The notes: a model not told the origin generated them from the sequence alone. A DNA stretch of 64,000 bases from Polynucleobacter bastaniensis (GCF_018882205.1 NZ_JACVOU010000003.1:186001-250000), one strand, 5' to 3'; counted from the first letter of the stretch, positions 51,750 through 62,041 are shown. Made by a program: numbers and translations.

Positions 51750-51919
51750 AAAGGGGGTTTGATCTGAGACATTAGTCAGCTCTCGAGCTGGCACTGTTCA
51801 TTAATGTCCCACTAAAACGCTAAAGTATATTACCCTATGCATAGAAGTGATATTTTAATTATTATGTTGGTTTGAAGTTGATAACTTTAATAACCCTTTT
51901 TGGAAATATGGAGCTTTAC
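51750..51919 (+). promoter_or_regulatory. Upstream region of the HiPIP gene
   Basis: Between modC and the HiPIP start lie a small hairpin (CAGCT/AGCTG, 51777-51790, no T-run), a -10-like TATATT (51826-51831, no clear -35) and a 10-base palindrome CTATGCATAG (51835-51844). It probably contains a separate promoter for the HiPIP gene. Confidence 0.35.
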
Positions 51920-52234
51920 ATGCAAAATAGTCGTCGCCAATTTATGATTTTGTCCGCCGCTGGTGCTTGCACTTTGGCTTTGAACGGTCAAGTTCAAGCT
52001 CAAGCCATGGTTGCTGAAACCGATCCACAAGCTGCTGCTTTGGGTTACAAAGCAAACGCTTCTACTGTAGATAAAGCAAAGTACCCTAAGTACGCTGCTG
52101 GTCAGGTATGCAGCAACTGCGCTTTGTACCAAGGTAAGGCTGATTCTGCTGCTGGTGGTTGCTCATTGTTTGGTGCTAAACAAGTTGCTGGCAAAGGCTG
52201 GTGCTCTGCTTACGCTAAGAAGGCTGGTGCATAA
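51920..52234 (+). CDS. High-potential iron-sulfur protein (HiPIP)
   Basis: HiPIPs are small periplasmic [4Fe-4S] electron carriers. The 104-residue precursor has a Tat signal (NSRRQFMILSAAG; cleavage near residue 28) and the four cluster cysteines at residues 64, 67, 81 and 95 (C-x2-C, then C, then WC). The ATG at 51920 has GGAG seven bases upstream; earlier ATGs at 51872 and 51908 are unlikely. Codons are strongly biased (Ala almost all GCT or GCA, Lys mostly AAG/AAA), suggesting high expression. It may take electrons from SoxAX or SoxCD. Confidence 0.93.
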   Translation: MQNSRRQFMILSAAGACTLALNGQVQAQAMVAETDPQAAALGYKANASTVDKAKYPKYAAGQVCSNCALYQGKADSAAGGCSLFGAKQVAGKGWCSAYAKKAGA

Positions 52235-52250
52235 GCTGTAGCGCTGAATT

Positions 52251-52277
52251 AAAAAGCTGCTTTGGCAGCTTTTTTTA
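52251..52277. terminator. Terminator shared by HiPIP and the convergent methyltransferase
   Basis: A-run, AGCTGC, TTTG-type loop, GCAGCT and T-run form a clear hairpin. The stop codon of the convergent methyltransferase gene lies within its T-run, so one structure serves both directions. Confidence 0.9.
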
Positions 52278-52898
52278 CGACCTCTTTTTGGCTACCATCC
52301 CAAGTAAGGCAGACATACCAGTGTGTCTCGCACCCTCTGACAATTCTTTCTCGTAACACTGCAGATCAAGTATTTCAAAATCTTTGCTTAGTTCACGAAT
52401 CATTTCTTCTGTATAGAGGTGCTCTATTAGTGATGGGCCACCAGTTTTGTATTCCAATTGCTTTGGGGTGTATCCCTGCAGAATAAATAGGCCGCCTAAT
52501 TTCAAAGTCTGGTGTACTTGTTTGAAAATTCTGGTGCGCATTTCGGGGTCGGCAAACTGGATGAAGATCCCCACTACTGCATCATAAGAATGAGGCTGCC
52601 AATCAAAGCCATCGGTATCACAAAGACTGTACTGAATATTGACTTGGTTGTCAGCAGCGAGCTGATTGGCCTTGGCGAGCGCAATATCAGAAACATCGTA
52701 TCCTGTGACGCGCATACCTTGCTTGGCGAGCCAAACGCCATTGCGCCCTTCTCCATCAGCAATGCATAGAACAGAAGAATTGGGCTTTAGATAACGGGAT
52801 GCTTGCTCAACCAGATATTCATTCGGCTCTTTACCAAAGATGAACTCTTGTTTATCAAAGCGTTCATTCCAGAACTGGGTGGCATCGGTAAAGCCCAT
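52275..52898 (-). CDS. Class I SAM-dependent methyltransferase (TehB-like)
   Basis: The 207-residue protein has a short SAM site LCIADGEGRNGVWLAKQG, VTGYDVSDIAL and the motif PHSYDAVVGIFIQFADPEMR. It resembles the tellurite/thiopurine-resistance methyltransferase group. It starts three bases after metZ, so it is probably cotranscribed with it. Confidence 0.85.
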   Translation of the reverse strand: MGFTDATQFWNERFDKQEFIFGKEPNEYLVEQASRYLKPNSSVLCIADGEGRNGVWLAKQGMRVTGYDVSDIALAKANQLAADNQVNIQYSLCDTDGFDWQPHSYDAVVGIFIQFADPEMRTRIFKQVHQTLKLGGLFILQGYTPKQLEYKTGGPSLIEHLYTEEMIRELSKDFEILDLQCYEKELSEGARHTGMSALLGMVAKKRS

Positions 52899-52901
52899 GA
52901 A

Positions 52902-54110
52902 TTACTTCTTCAAACCACCAATGAGATCATTCTTTAAATCCACTACGCTCTCAAGTCCAACTGCGATACGGACTAAGCCATCAGTAATGCCTGCAGCTTT
53001 GCGAGCCTCCGGACTTACTCGGCAGTGTGTCGTTGTAGCAGGATGCGTAATCGTTGTACGAGTATCCCCCAGGTTTGCCGTAATAGAGCAGAGTTTAGTA
53101 TGGTTGATTAACTTGAAAGCCGCTTTTTTCCCACCCTTGAGTGTGAAAGACAAAATAGCACCACCCGCTTTTTGCTGACGCTTAGCTAACGCATGCTGAG
53201 GATGAGACTTCAGACCGGGATGGTAAACACGTTCTACTCCCGGCTGTTTTTCTAGCCATTGAGCAATCTCCAGCGCATTTTGACTCTGCTGCTTCATGCG
53301 CAACTCGAGAGTCTCTAAACCTTTTAAGAATACCCAGGCATTGAACGCTGAAAGTGTTGGTCCGGCAGTACGTACGTAGGGAAATACTTTGCCCATAATG
53401 AAATCATTGCTACCCACAATCGCACCACCAACTACGCGACCCTGACCATCCAAGTATTTGGTTGCTGAATGGATCACTACGTCAGCGCCTAATAAGATAG
53501 GTCTTTGCAAAGCCGGCGTACAGAAACAGTTGTCAACCGCAAATAGCGCCCTAGCTTTCTTTGCTATCTTGGAGATAGCCTTGATATCAGCAATCTCAGT
53601 TAAAGGATTGGATGGTGTTTCCAAGTAAAACATTTTGGTATTTTCTTGGACAGCAGTCTGCCAAGCCTTGGTATCCGACAAATCCACATAGGTCGTTGTA
53701 ATACCAAAGCGCCCCAAAATATTGCTAAATAACTGAATGGTGGCACCAAATACAGAGCGGGAACAAACAACGTGATCTCCCGCTTGAAGATGCGACATTG
53801 CCATTGTCAAAATAGCAGCCATACCTGAAGCAGTTGCAATGCAAGCTTCGCCACCCTCTAGCGCAGCCAATCGATCTTGGAACATGCTGACAGTGGGATT
53901 GGTAAAGCGAGAATAAATAAAGCCTTGATCTGCATGTGCAAAGCCATCAGCCGCAAGTTCAGCACTATCAAAGCAAAAGCTAGAAGTGAGGAACATAGCC
54001 TCGGAGTGCTCTTGATATTCAGCGGTACGGCGTGTACCTGCACGAACCGCCAAGGTTTCAAGTGAAAGTTTGGAGAAATCAGGTTTTTTACGGATAGTTT
54101 TGCTCTTCAT
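52902..54110 (-). CDS. metZ: O-succinylhomoserine sulfhydrylase
   Basis: MetZ makes homocysteine from O-succinylhomoserine and sulfide in methionine synthesis. The PLP enzyme (402 residues from the ATG at 54110; the ORF reaches 54155) has DNCFCTPALQRPILLGAD, the PLP lysine in HSATKYLDGQGRVVGG and SFTLKGG near the C-terminus. Its place after purF is conserved in beta- and gammaproteobacteria. Confidence 0.95.
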   Translation of the reverse strand: MKSKTIRKKPDFSKLSLETLAVRAGTRRTAEYQEHSEAMFLTSSFCFDSAELAADGFAHADQGFIYSRFTNPTVSMFQDRLAALEGGEACIATASGMAAILTMAMSHLQAGDHVVCSRSVFGATIQLFSNILGRFGITTTYVDLSDTKAWQTAVQENTKMFYLETPSNPLTEIADIKAISKIAKKARALFAVDNCFCTPALQRPILLGADVVIHSATKYLDGQGRVVGGAIVGSNDFIMGKVFPYVRTAGPTLSAFNAWVFLKGLETLELRMKQQSQNALEIAQWLEKQPGVERVYHPGLKSHPQHALAKRQQKAGGAILSFTLKGGKKAAFKLINHTKLCSITANLGDTRTTITHPATTTHCRVSPEARKAAGITDGLVRIAVGLESVVDLKNDLIGGLKK

Positions 54111-54179
54111 ACCGCTATTTTGACACCGAATTACAGAATTGCCCCAGACACGCATGTCCGAGGAACTCGATCGTTGTTT

Positions 54180-55718
54180 TTAGTCTTCTGTGGCCAGGTG
54201 CAAATGTAGCTGCGAACGGGCAAAGTCACTAGAATCGCGTTGGCGGTCAGCTTTGGCCTCAGAAGTATTGCGAGCGGCCTCTAGGGCATCTAAATAAGAT
54301 TCATTAATATCGCCGGTAACATAATAGCCATCAAAACAAGACGCCTCAAAATTCTGGATATCAGGATTGATATCTTTCACGGCCTGCTTCATATCTTCGA
54401 CGCTTTGGTAGATTAATTGGTCTGCACCAATCATCTTATTGATCTCTTCATCGGTGCGGCCGTAAGCAACCAACTCACTACGAGTTGGCATATCGATGCC
54501 ATACACATTAGGGAATCGTACGGGTGGTGCAGCAGAAGCAAAAATTACTTTTTTAGCGCCGGACTCTCGTGCCATCTGCACAATCTCAAATGAGGTAGTC
54601 CCCCGAACAATAGAGTCATCCACAATGAGTACTGTCTTGTCTTTGAACTCAATACGCATGGCATTGAGTTTTTGACGGACTGATTTTTTACGAACAGCCT
54701 GACCCGGCATGATGAAGGTTCTACCGATGTAGCGATTCTTAAAGAATCCTTCGCGATAATCTACGCCCAGACGTTTAGCAACCTGCATTGCGGCTGGACG
54801 ACTTGAGTCAGGAATGGGCATAACCACATCAATCTCACCCGGAATGGTTTCTTTACGGATCTTTTCGGCAAGATAGTCACCCATACGCATCCGTACGTTG
54901 TAAACAGTCACGCCATCAATCGTGGAGTCCGGACGAGCCATGTAAACGTATTCAAAAATGCAAGGTGTCAGAACTGCATCAGCAACGCACTGACGTGAAG
55001 TGAAATTACCATCCAAATCAATATAAATTGCTTCACCAGGAGTAACATCACGCACAAAGGTAAAGCCAAGGCCATCGAGCGCTACAGACTCAGAGGCAAT
55101 CATCCACTCGGGACCCTTTGGTGTATCCATGCGTCCAATACAAAGGGGACGAATTCCAAACGGATCGCGAAATGCCAATAAGCCATAGCCAGCTATCAAA
55201 GAAACTACAGCATAAGAGCCTTTAACACGCTTAGTGACTTGTGTAACAGCGTTAAACATCGCACTCTCATCTAATGCAGCGCTATTGGTCTCTTTTTGAA
55301 GTTCATCGGCCAATACATTTAGCAACACTTCTGTATCTGAACTGGTATTGATATGGCGACGATCGCGGTAAGCCATCTCTACACGCAGGCTAGCCGCATT
55401 TGTCAGATTGCCGTTGTGAGCCAAAATAATGCCGTAAGGAGCGCTGACATAAAACGGTTGAGCCTCTTCCTCACTGCTTGCCGAGCCAGCAGTTGGATAA
55501 CGAACCTGACCAATCCCAGCACTGCCTACTAGACTTCGCATATTGCGAGTTCTGAATACATCTCGCACAAGACCATTGGCTTTATGCATCGTGAATGAAT
55601 TGCCATTCATTGTTGCCATGCCAGCAGCATCTTGACCGCGATGTTGTAGCAACAACAATGCGTCATAAATGAGCTGATTTACTGGGGAGTGGGAAACCGT
55701 TCCGACGACGCCGCACAT
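54180..55718 (-). CDS. purF: Amidophosphoribosyltransferase
   Basis: PurF makes phosphoribosylamine from PRPP and glutamine, the first step of purine synthesis. The 512-residue protein begins MCGVVG (catalytic Cys after Met removal) with an HRGQDAAGMAT glutaminase motif, and its PRPP site is VLIVDDSIVRGTTS. Confidence 0.97.
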   Translation of the reverse strand: MCGVVGTVSHSPVNQLIYDALLLLQHRGQDAAGMATMNGNSFTMHKANGLVRDVFRTRNMRSLVGSAGIGQVRYPTAGSASSEEEAQPFYVSAPYGIILAHNGNLTNAASLRVEMAYRDRRHINTSSDTEVLLNVLADELQKETNSAALDESAMFNAVTQVTKRVKGSYAVVSLIAGYGLLAFRDPFGIRPLCIGRMDTPKGPEWMIASESVALDGLGFTFVRDVTPGEAIYIDLDGNFTSRQCVADAVLTPCIFEYVYMARPDSTIDGVTVYNVRMRMGDYLAEKIRKETIPGEIDVVMPIPDSSRPAAMQVAKRLGVDYREGFFKNRYIGRTFIMPGQAVRKKSVRQKLNAMRIEFKDKTVLIVDDSIVRGTTSFEIVQMARESGAKKVIFASAAPPVRFPNVYGIDMPTRSELVAYGRTDEEINKMIGADQLIYQSVEDMKQAVKDINPDIQNFEASCFDGYYVTGDINESYLDALEAARNTSEAKADRQRDSSDFARSQLHLHLATED

Positions 55719-55722
55719 AAGC

Positions 55723-56289
55723 CTAGATCCCTATTGTTAATGAAGGTGTAATGGTGGGGGTAATTTTAGGTATTGCATCACCTAATTGTTTTGCCCAATC
55801 AGCTGGCAACCACCCTTTAATTAAACCAGTTGCCATATCGATGGCTGGACGGGTAATGGCCTTTTGCCAAGCGACACTCTGAGGAATGGGAGTCAAGGCC
55901 GCCAATGTAGCCAACACTACGACAACGACACCACCACGCGCTAAGCCAAAAACAAGACCGAGAAATCGATCTGTCATACTCAAACCAGCAGATAAAATAA
56001 TCTTTTGAATCACATTGCCGATCAAACCACAGACAATCAAGGTAAGAATAAATAGAATGAGGAAACTCACACCCAAACTCAATAACTCATCCATATGAAA
56101 AGTAGATAACCATTCAACCGAAAGGTAGTTGGTATAGTGATAAGCAACCCAAGCAGCTACAAACCAAGAGGCTAGTGCTAGCACCTCTTTAAAAAGACCC
56201 CGAGAAATCCCAACCAATCCAGAAACTAACAGCACTACCAGGGTGAAATAATCCACCGTAGTTAAGTTCAAGGTGGATAAATATTCCAT
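55723..56289 (-). CDS. cvpA: CvpA-family membrane protein
   Basis: The 188-residue protein has four membrane helices and the CvpA pattern (LVSGLVGISRGLFKEVLALA, DRFLGLVFGLARG). CvpA relates to colicin V export and envelope integrity and sits upstream of purF as in E. coli. It ends four bases before purF starts. Confidence 0.95.
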   Translation of the reverse strand: MEYLSTLNLTTVDYFTLVVLLVSGLVGISRGLFKEVLALASWFVAAWVAYHYTNYLSVEWLSTFHMDELLSLGVSFLILFILTLIVCGLIGNVIQKIILSAGLSMTDRFLGLVFGLARGGVVVVVLATLAALTPIPQSVAWQKAITRPAIDMATGLIKGWLPADWAKQLGDAIPKITPTITPSLTIGI

Positions 56290-57056
56290 TAAGGGGCTTC
56301 CACCTCAACTAGCTTTGGAGATAGACCCATAGCCTTCACTTTTTTCTCAGCAGCTTCAGCAGCATCCTTATCAGTAAAAGGCCCTGCTCTTAATAAATAC
56401 AGTTTTACACCGTCGGTGCCGGTTTTATTTAAAACAAAATTCGGAATCTTCTGATCCTTCATCTTCGCTATCCAGCCCTTAGCTCGATCTTCAGATGCAA
56501 AAGCACCAACCTGAATGACATATTTACCAGGCCCCAATTTTTTTGGAAGCTCTTCAGTTTTTGATTTAGTGATTGTCTCTGGCGCAGCAATCACTTCTTC
56601 ACCAGCGGCCAAACCACTAATAGAATTTGTTTTACTTGACGTTGGAAATGGCGTCTTTACGACTTCTTTGGGCGGCGTAGGCGCTTTTTCTTTCGCAGGC
56701 GCTTCAACAGCAGCATTCGGATTTACCCTCTCGTCATTTGCGGGCATTGCAACGTTAGGAGTAGGCAAGCTAGTCACAATATTCACAGCAATATCGTTAT
56801 TTACAGACTTGGGCTTATTATCCAAAACACGAGGAAGGCCAACCACCGCAATTAGCACTAGGACAGCCGCACCAATCAGACGATGACGGGCACGTTGCTG
56901 ATCTGGATCTTCTGTAAGCGCTAGCTCTTCATTTTCTTGAGCACGCTGAAAACTACGGGGAGCTAATTTATTGACTGTACGACGACCCCTCACCGAAGCC
57001 CGATCAAGGTCTTCAGTCTCAGAGTTTCGCTTAAAAAGCTTCGATAAACGAATCAT
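56289..57056 (-). CDS. SPOR-domain cell-division protein (DedD-like)
   Basis: The 255-residue protein has a cytoplasmic N-terminus, one membrane helix at about residues 64-80 (LIGAAVLVLIAVVGLPRVL), a Pro/Lys-rich linker and a C-terminal SPOR domain (YVIQVGAFASEDRAKGWIAK through KLYLLRAGPFTDKDAAEAAE). SPOR domains bind denuded peptidoglycan at the septum. Overlaps cvpA by one base. Confidence 0.93.
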   Translation of the reverse strand: MIRLSKLFKRNSETEDLDRASVRGRRTVNKLAPRSFQRAQENEELALTEDPDQQRARHRLIGAAVLVLIAVVGLPRVLDNKPKSVNNDIAVNIVTSLPTPNVAMPANDERVNPNAAVEAPAKEKAPTPPKEVVKTPFPTSSKTNSISGLAAGEEVIAAPETITKSKTEELPKKLGPGKYVIQVGAFASEDRAKGWIAKMKDQKIPNFVLNKTGTDGVKLYLLRAGPFTDKDAAEAAEKKVKAMGLSPKLVEVEAP

Positions 57057-57059
57057 GGA

Positions 57060-58385
57060 TCAATGGGCCTGGTTGTTTCGATATGCCATTACGCCGGCAA
57101 CGGTATAGAAGGATCCGAAGATGACAATTCTATCACCCTCACCGGCCATAGAAAGCGCTTTTTGATACGCTGCAGCAGGATCTGGGAAGCTCTCAATCCC
57201 ACCATCTTCACCATTTTTGATGGACACACCCAGATCTACCAGCTTCTCAGATAGGGCCATGGCACTAGCGGCACGGGGGGTTGGTAAATCAGTACAAAAC
57301 CAGAAATCCACACTACTCAACAGGGGCTTAATAACGCCAGTAATATCTTTATCCGCCATGGCGCCAAAAATGGCATAGGTATAGGGGTGATATCCCATCT
57401 TATCCAAGCCCTGACCCAAGGTTGCTGCTGCATGCGGATTATGGGCAACGTCCAAAACAATGGTGGGCTGACCTGGTAGAACCTGAAAACGACCGGGCAG
57501 CTCCACCATAGCAAAGCCATTGCGAATATCCTGCGCGCTTACTGGCAGTCGCTGATGTAAAGCCATCAATGCGGCAATCACAGCGGATGCATTCAGAATC
57601 TGATTGGCACCACGTAATGCAGGATAACCTAGACCACTAAAGCGCTTTTGACGCCCTGCCCAAGCCCACTGCTGCTTGTCACCCTGAAAGTTATAGTCAC
57701 GACCCTGTAGCCACAAATCACATCCGAGTTTTTCAGAATGATCAATCAAAGATTGTGGAGGCACTGGATCACCACAGACCGCGATACCGCCAGCCCGGAA
57801 AATACCAGCCTTTTCAAAACCGATTGCCTCGCGTGTGCCACCCAGAAAATCAACATGATCAATATCAATACTCGTAACGATCGCACAATCTGTATCAACA
57901 ATATTGACCGCATCCAAACGACCACCCATACCGACTTCAAGCACTACTGCATCTAATTGAGACTTGGAAAATAAATGCATGATGGCCAAGGTGGTAAATT
58001 CAAAATACGTTAAGGTTGGTGCATTCTCTAAGCTGACGCGCGCTTTTTCAACGGCTGCGAAATGCTCTAGCAAAAGATCATCTTTTACTTCTTCGCCATT
58101 AACGCGAGCACGCTCGTTGAAGACGAGCAAATGGGGCGACATATGGCAGCCGACTTTATACCCGGACGCCAGCAAAATACTTTCAAGATAGGCGCAAGTA
58201 GAACCCTTGCCATTGGTGCCAGCTACGGTAATAACCGGGCAATCGAAGTGAAGGCCTAGCGCATCTTTAACACGACTAATACGCGCAAGACCCATGTCAA
58301 TACCAACCGGGTGAGCTGTTTCGAGATGACTAAGCCAAGCCGTTAAGCTAGAAAAAAGGGTGGGGTTTTGGAGGGCGGGATTCAA
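57060..58385 (-). CDS. folC: Folylpolyglutamate/dihydrofolate synthase
   Basis: FolC adds glutamate to folates and couples dihydropteroate to glutamate. The 441-residue Mur-ligase-fold protein has the P-loop ITVAGTNGKGSTCAYLE (about residue 55) and VLDVAHNPHAA. It lies between accD and the SPOR gene, the conserved order. Confidence 0.95.
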   Translation of the reverse strand: MNPALQNPTLFSSLTAWLSHLETAHPVGIDMGLARISRVKDALGLHFDCPVITVAGTNGKGSTCAYLESILLASGYKVGCHMSPHLLVFNERARVNGEEVKDDLLLEHFAAVEKARVSLENAPTLTYFEFTTLAIMHLFSKSQLDAVVLEVGMGGRLDAVNIVDTDCAIVTSIDIDHVDFLGGTREAIGFEKAGIFRAGGIAVCGDPVPPQSLIDHSEKLGCDLWLQGRDYNFQGDKQQWAWAGRQKRFSGLGYPALRGANQILNASAVIAALMALHQRLPVSAQDIRNGFAMVELPGRFQVLPGQPTIVLDVAHNPHAAATLGQGLDKMGYHPYTYAIFGAMADKDITGVIKPLLSSVDFWFCTDLPTPRAASAMALSEKLVDLGVSIKNGEDGGIESFPDPAAAYQKALSMAGEGDRIVIFGSFYTVAGVMAYRNNQAH

Positions 58386-58390
58386 GCGCT

Positions 58391-59278
58391 TTATACAGCT
58401 GCGCTACCCGCAATCGCAGGCTCAGGAAGTTGCTGGAGCAAAGCCAATAAACGGGCAATCTCACCACGCATCTGCCGACGGTCAACAATCATATCGATGC
58501 CGCCCTTTTGCATTAAAAACTCAGAGCGCTGAAAACCTTCTGGTAATTTTTCGCGAACAGTTTGCTCGATCACGCGCGGCCCAGCAAAACCAATTAAGGC
58601 TTTTGGTTCAGCCATCACAACATCACCCATGAACGCGAAGCTGGCAGAAATTCCACCCATAGTTGGGTCTGTTAAGACGCTGATGTAAGGCAAACCTTTT
58701 TTAGATAGCAAAGTCAGCATCGAGTTTGTTTTGGCCATCTGAAAAAGAGACAGTAAGCTCTCTTGCATACGCGCACCACCTGTTGCGGTGATGCAAATAA
58801 AAGCACACTTCTTGGCAATGGCCTCTTGAACACCGCGAGCAAAACGCTCACCCACAACCGAACCCATTGAGCCACCCATATATTGGAATTCAAAACAGGC
58901 AGCAACCACTGGAATGCTTTCGATCTTTCCACCAAGAACAATTAAGGCCTCGGATTCGCCGGAGGCATCGCTAGCTTCTTTTAGGCGATCAAGGTACTTT
59001 TTGGAATCTTTAAATTTGAGTGGGTCGATCGGAAAAATATCTGCACCGATCTCATAGCGGCCTTTTGGGTCTAAAAGACTATCGAGGCGCTGACGGGCAC
59101 CAATGCGCATATGGTGACTGCATTTTGGACAAACCGATAAATTTGCTTCGATATCAGTGCTATAGAGCACGGTTTCACAGCTGGGGCACTTAACCCAAAG
59201 TCCCTCAGGCACAGATTTGCGATTAGCAGGATCCGTATGTTGGATTTGTGGGGGTAGTAATTTATCGATCCAGCTCAT
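58391..59278 (-). CDS. accD: Acetyl-CoA carboxylase carboxyltransferase beta subunit
   Basis: AccD forms with AccA the carboxyltransferase of fatty acid synthesis. The 295-residue protein has the four-cysteine zinc ribbon ([13 protein letters not shown], then [11 protein letters not shown]) and the carboxyltransferase core ([30 protein letters not shown]). Confidence 0.97.
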   Translation of the reverse strand: MSWIDKLLPPQIQHTDPANRKSVPEGLWVKCPSCETVLYSTDIEANLSVCPKCSHHMRIGARQRLDSLLDPKGRYEIGADIFPIDPLKFKDSKKYLDRLKEASDASGESEALIVLGGKIESIPVVAACFEFQYMGGSMGSVVGERFARGVQEAIAKKCAFICITATGGARMQESLLSLFQMAKTNSMLTLLSKKGLPYISVLTDPTMGGISASFAFMGDVVMAEPKALIGFAGPRVIEQTVREKLPEGFQRSEFLMQKGGIDMIVDRRQMRGEIARLLALLQQLPEPAIAGSAAV

Positions 59279-59300
59279 CAGTCTTTAACTATCCAGTACA

Positions 59301-60098
59301 TTAACTATCTAAAGCAACGCGAATCTCACGTATGAAGGTTTCGAGTGATTGTACCGCTTGGCCAGGGGCAGAATCCTCCAAAAGACGAATAATTCGACTA
59401 CCAATCACCACCGCATCTGCTGTTTTTGATACTGCACGGGCACTTTCCGCATCATGAATACCAAAACCTACTGCAATCGGAATTGATGTAGCTTCACGAA
59501 TCTTCGGAATAATGCTGGCCACATCTTGGGTATTCAGATGAGATGCGCCTGTTACGCCCCGCATAGAAACGTAATAGATATAACCTGAAGCTATTTTGGC
59601 CGCATCTTTTATACGCTCTGATGATGAAGTAGGTGCCAATAGAAAAATAGGGTCAACACCTGCAAGCTTCATTTGGGCAGCAAAGTCAACACACTCCTCT
59701 GGAGGGTAGTCCACGATCAGAACACCATCAACTCCGGCAGCTTTAGCTTCCTTCGCAAAGCGGTCTGCTCCCATCTGCTCGACTGGATTGGCATAACCCA
59801 TTAAGACGACTGGTGTGTCTATATCGATTTTACGAAACTCTTTCACCATTTCTAAGCAACCACGCAGAGTGACGCCTTGTGTCAGCGCTCTTTCAGACGA
59901 GCGTTGAATGACAGGACCATCTGCCATCGGATCAGAAAATGGCACCCCAAGTTCAATGACGTTAGAGCCACCGCGAACTAATGCGTGCATTAATTCAACA
60001 GTGAGTTTTGGATCGGGATCACCAGCAGTAATAAAAGGGATGAGACCTTTTTTTCCGCTGGCTTTTAGTTCAGTAAATAGTGCAGTAATTTTTGACAT
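59301..60098 (-). CDS. trpA: Tryptophan synthase alpha subunit
   Basis: TrpA cleaves indole-3-glycerol phosphate to indole, which passes to TrpB. The 265-residue TIM barrel has the catalytic Glu in [18 protein letters not shown], and VSMRGVTGA plus [10 protein letters not shown]. It begins three bases after trpB. Confidence 0.96.
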   Translation of the reverse strand: MSKITALFTELKASGKKGLIPFITAGDPDPKLTVELMHALVRGGSNVIELGVPFSDPMADGPVIQRSSERALTQGVTLRGCLEMVKEFRKIDIDTPVVLMGYANPVEQMGADRFAKEAKAAGVDGVLIVDYPPEECVDFAAQMKLAGVDPIFLLAPTSSSERIKDAAKIASGYIYYVSMRGVTGASHLNTQDVASIIPKIREATSIPIAVGFGIHDAESARAVSKTADAVVIGSRIIRLLEDSAPGQAVQSLETFIREIRVALDS

Positions 60099-60101
60099 GA
60101 A

Positions 60102-61295
60102 TTAGCCCTCAGAACCAGTGGCTTGGGCAACGGTATGCATATCCTTATCACCACGACCAGATAAGTTCACCAAGATCGTTTTATCATTAGGGAGCGTGGC
60201 CGCTAATTTGCATGCATATGCAATTGCATGAGCAGATTCAAGGGCAGGAATAATGCCTTCAATGCGGCAGCAGTCGTGAAAAGCTTTCAAGGCCTCTTCA
60301 TCAGTAATTGCCACATAGTCTGCGCGACCTGAGTCTTTTAACCATGCATGCTCGGGGCCAACACCAGGGTAATCCATGCCAGCAGAAACCGAATGCGTTT
60401 CTGATATCTGTCCATTTTCATCTTGCAAAAGATAAGTGCGATTACCATGCAATACGCCTGGCTTACCAACGCAAAGCGCTGCGGAGTGAAGGCCACTATT
60501 GAGGCCATGGCCCGCAGCCTCAACGCCAATCAATTTTACTTCCGGGAAATCAATATAAGGATAGAAAATACCCATAGCGTTAGAACCGCCGCCAACGCAG
60601 GCCATGACATAGTCAGGCTGACGCCCAGTCATTACCGGCATTTGTATTTTGCACTCTTCCCCGATCACGCTTTGAAAGTCACGGACCATCATTGGGTATG
60701 GGTGGGGACCAGCAACAGTGCCAATGATGTAGAAGGTATCTTCCACATTAGTAACCCAATCACGCATTGCCTCATTGAGTGCGTCTTTGAGAGTCTTGGT
60801 TCCAGATTCAACAGGCACCACTTTTGCACCAAGTAATTTCATGCGAAACACATTTTGTGCTTGACGGGCTACGTCAACAGAACCTTGATACACAGTGCAA
60901 TCCAAACCAAAGCGGGCGCAAATAGTTGCAGTGGCAACACCATGCTGCCCTGCTCCAGTCTCAGCAATAATACGCGGCTTACCCATACGCTTGGCCAACA
61001 TCGCTTGACCAATCACGTTATTAATTTTGTGTGCACCAGTATGATTTAAATCTTCTCGCTTGAGATAAATTTGAGCGCCGCCTAAAATTTCACTCCAACG
61101 CTTCGCGTGATAGACCGGCGATGGACGACCAACAAAATGTTTAAGCTCGTAATTAAATTCTTCTAGAAATTCTGGGTCGTATTGATATTTTGCATAAGCC
61201 GCTTTCAGTTCATCCAAAGCAAACATGAGCGTTTCAGAAACAAATACGCCACCATAAGGACCGAAGTGTCCTCGTGCATCTGGCTTATCGTACAT
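60102..61295 (-). CDS. trpB: Tryptophan synthase beta subunit
   Basis: TrpB joins indole and serine on PLP. The 397-residue protein has the PLP lysine in [11 protein letters not shown], the phosphate loop [10 protein letters not shown] and the monovalent-cation region. It is the first partner of trpA in the fimV-truA-trpFBA run. Confidence 0.98.
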   Translation of the reverse strand: MYDKPDARGHFGPYGGVFVSETLMFALDELKAAYAKYQYDPEFLEEFNYELKHFVGRPSPVYHAKRWSEILGGAQIYLKREDLNHTGAHKINNVIGQAMLAKRMGKPRIIAETGAGQHGVATATICARFGLDCTVYQGSVDVARQAQNVFRMKLLGAKVVPVESGTKTLKDALNEAMRDWVTNVEDTFYIIGTVAGPHPYPMMVRDFQSVIGEECKIQMPVMTGRQPDYVMACVGGGSNAMGIFYPYIDFPEVKLIGVEAAGHGLNSGLHSAALCVGKPGVLHGNRTYLLQDENGQISETHSVSAGMDYPGVGPEHAWLKDSGRADYVAITDEEALKAFHDCCRIEGIIPALESAHAIAYACKLAATLPNDKTILVNLSGRGDKDMHTVAQATGSEG

Positions 61296-61326
61296 AAATA
61301 CCTCTTTAATTAGTTACAGCAAATGT

Positions 61327-62001
61327 TTAAGTTGGCGTGCTTGCATCTGCTGCACGCACTGCCTCGATAAACGCTTTCATCAAGGCGTGGTCTTTTACAC
61401 CTTTGCTGATTTCTACGCCACTAGAGACGTCAACCGCGCAAGGATGTAGACGAGCAATAGCTTCGCCCACGTTGTGAACGTTCAATCCACCACTCAAAAC
61501 GACCCGAGGCGCGTTTGCGCTTATCCATGCTTGTGGAATTCCTGACCAATCAAAAGGAACGCCCCCTCCTCCATAGCCCTCAACGAGTGCATCGAGCAAA
61601 AGAGCATTTGCTTGTCTATATTGTAGGGAAAAATCATCAAACGCGAAGCCTGACCCAACACGGGCAGCCTTCATCCACGGCTGACCTGCCGCTAGACGAT
61701 GGCATTCCTCAGGGGACTCATCCCCATGAAACTGCCACAAAGTAATAGGGGCAACAGCCCTAATAGCCTCAAATTCAGCATCGGTAGCATTAACAACCAA
61801 TCCGACAGCATCAACCCCTGCTGGAAGCCCAGAAATCAAGGTAGCAGCTATGTTTGGGGTGACAGCCCTAGGGCTAGGAGGGTAAAACACGAAGCCGAGC
61901 GCGTCAACACCAGAGGCAATGGCGGCATCAACGTCAGACGGCGTCTTGAGACCGCAGATTTTGACCCTAGTTCGGCCTGGGGAGTTTGTTATTAAGCCCA
62001 T
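61327..62001 (-). CDS. trpF: Phosphoribosylanthranilate isomerase
   Basis: TrpF isomerises phosphoribosylanthranilate in tryptophan synthesis. The 224-residue barrel has the catalytic Cys in VKICGLKTP near residue 16, GFVFYPPSPRAV and VDVSSGVE. It begins about 40 bases after truA. Confidence 0.95.
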   Translation of the reverse strand: MGLITNSPGRTRVKICGLKTPSDVDAAIASGVDALGFVFYPPSPRAVTPNIAATLISGLPAGVDAVGLVVNATDAEFEAIRAVAPITLWQFHGDESPEECHRLAAGQPWMKAARVGSGFAFDDFSLQYRQANALLLDALVEGYGGGGVPFDWSGIPQAWISANAPRVVLSGGLNVHNVGEAIARLHPCAVDVSSGVEISKGVKDHALMKAFIEAVRAADASTPT

Positions 62002-62041
62002 ATGGGGAAATGATAAGGGTCTTGGACACTCAGAGGCATAT

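Noticed and set aside
51777..51790. Hairpin after modC as a terminator
   Set aside because: The stem is only five base pairs and is not followed by a T-run.
60423..60836. 137-codon plus-strand ORF inside trpB
   Set aside because: Opposite the PLP enzyme trpB, which is complete and conserved.
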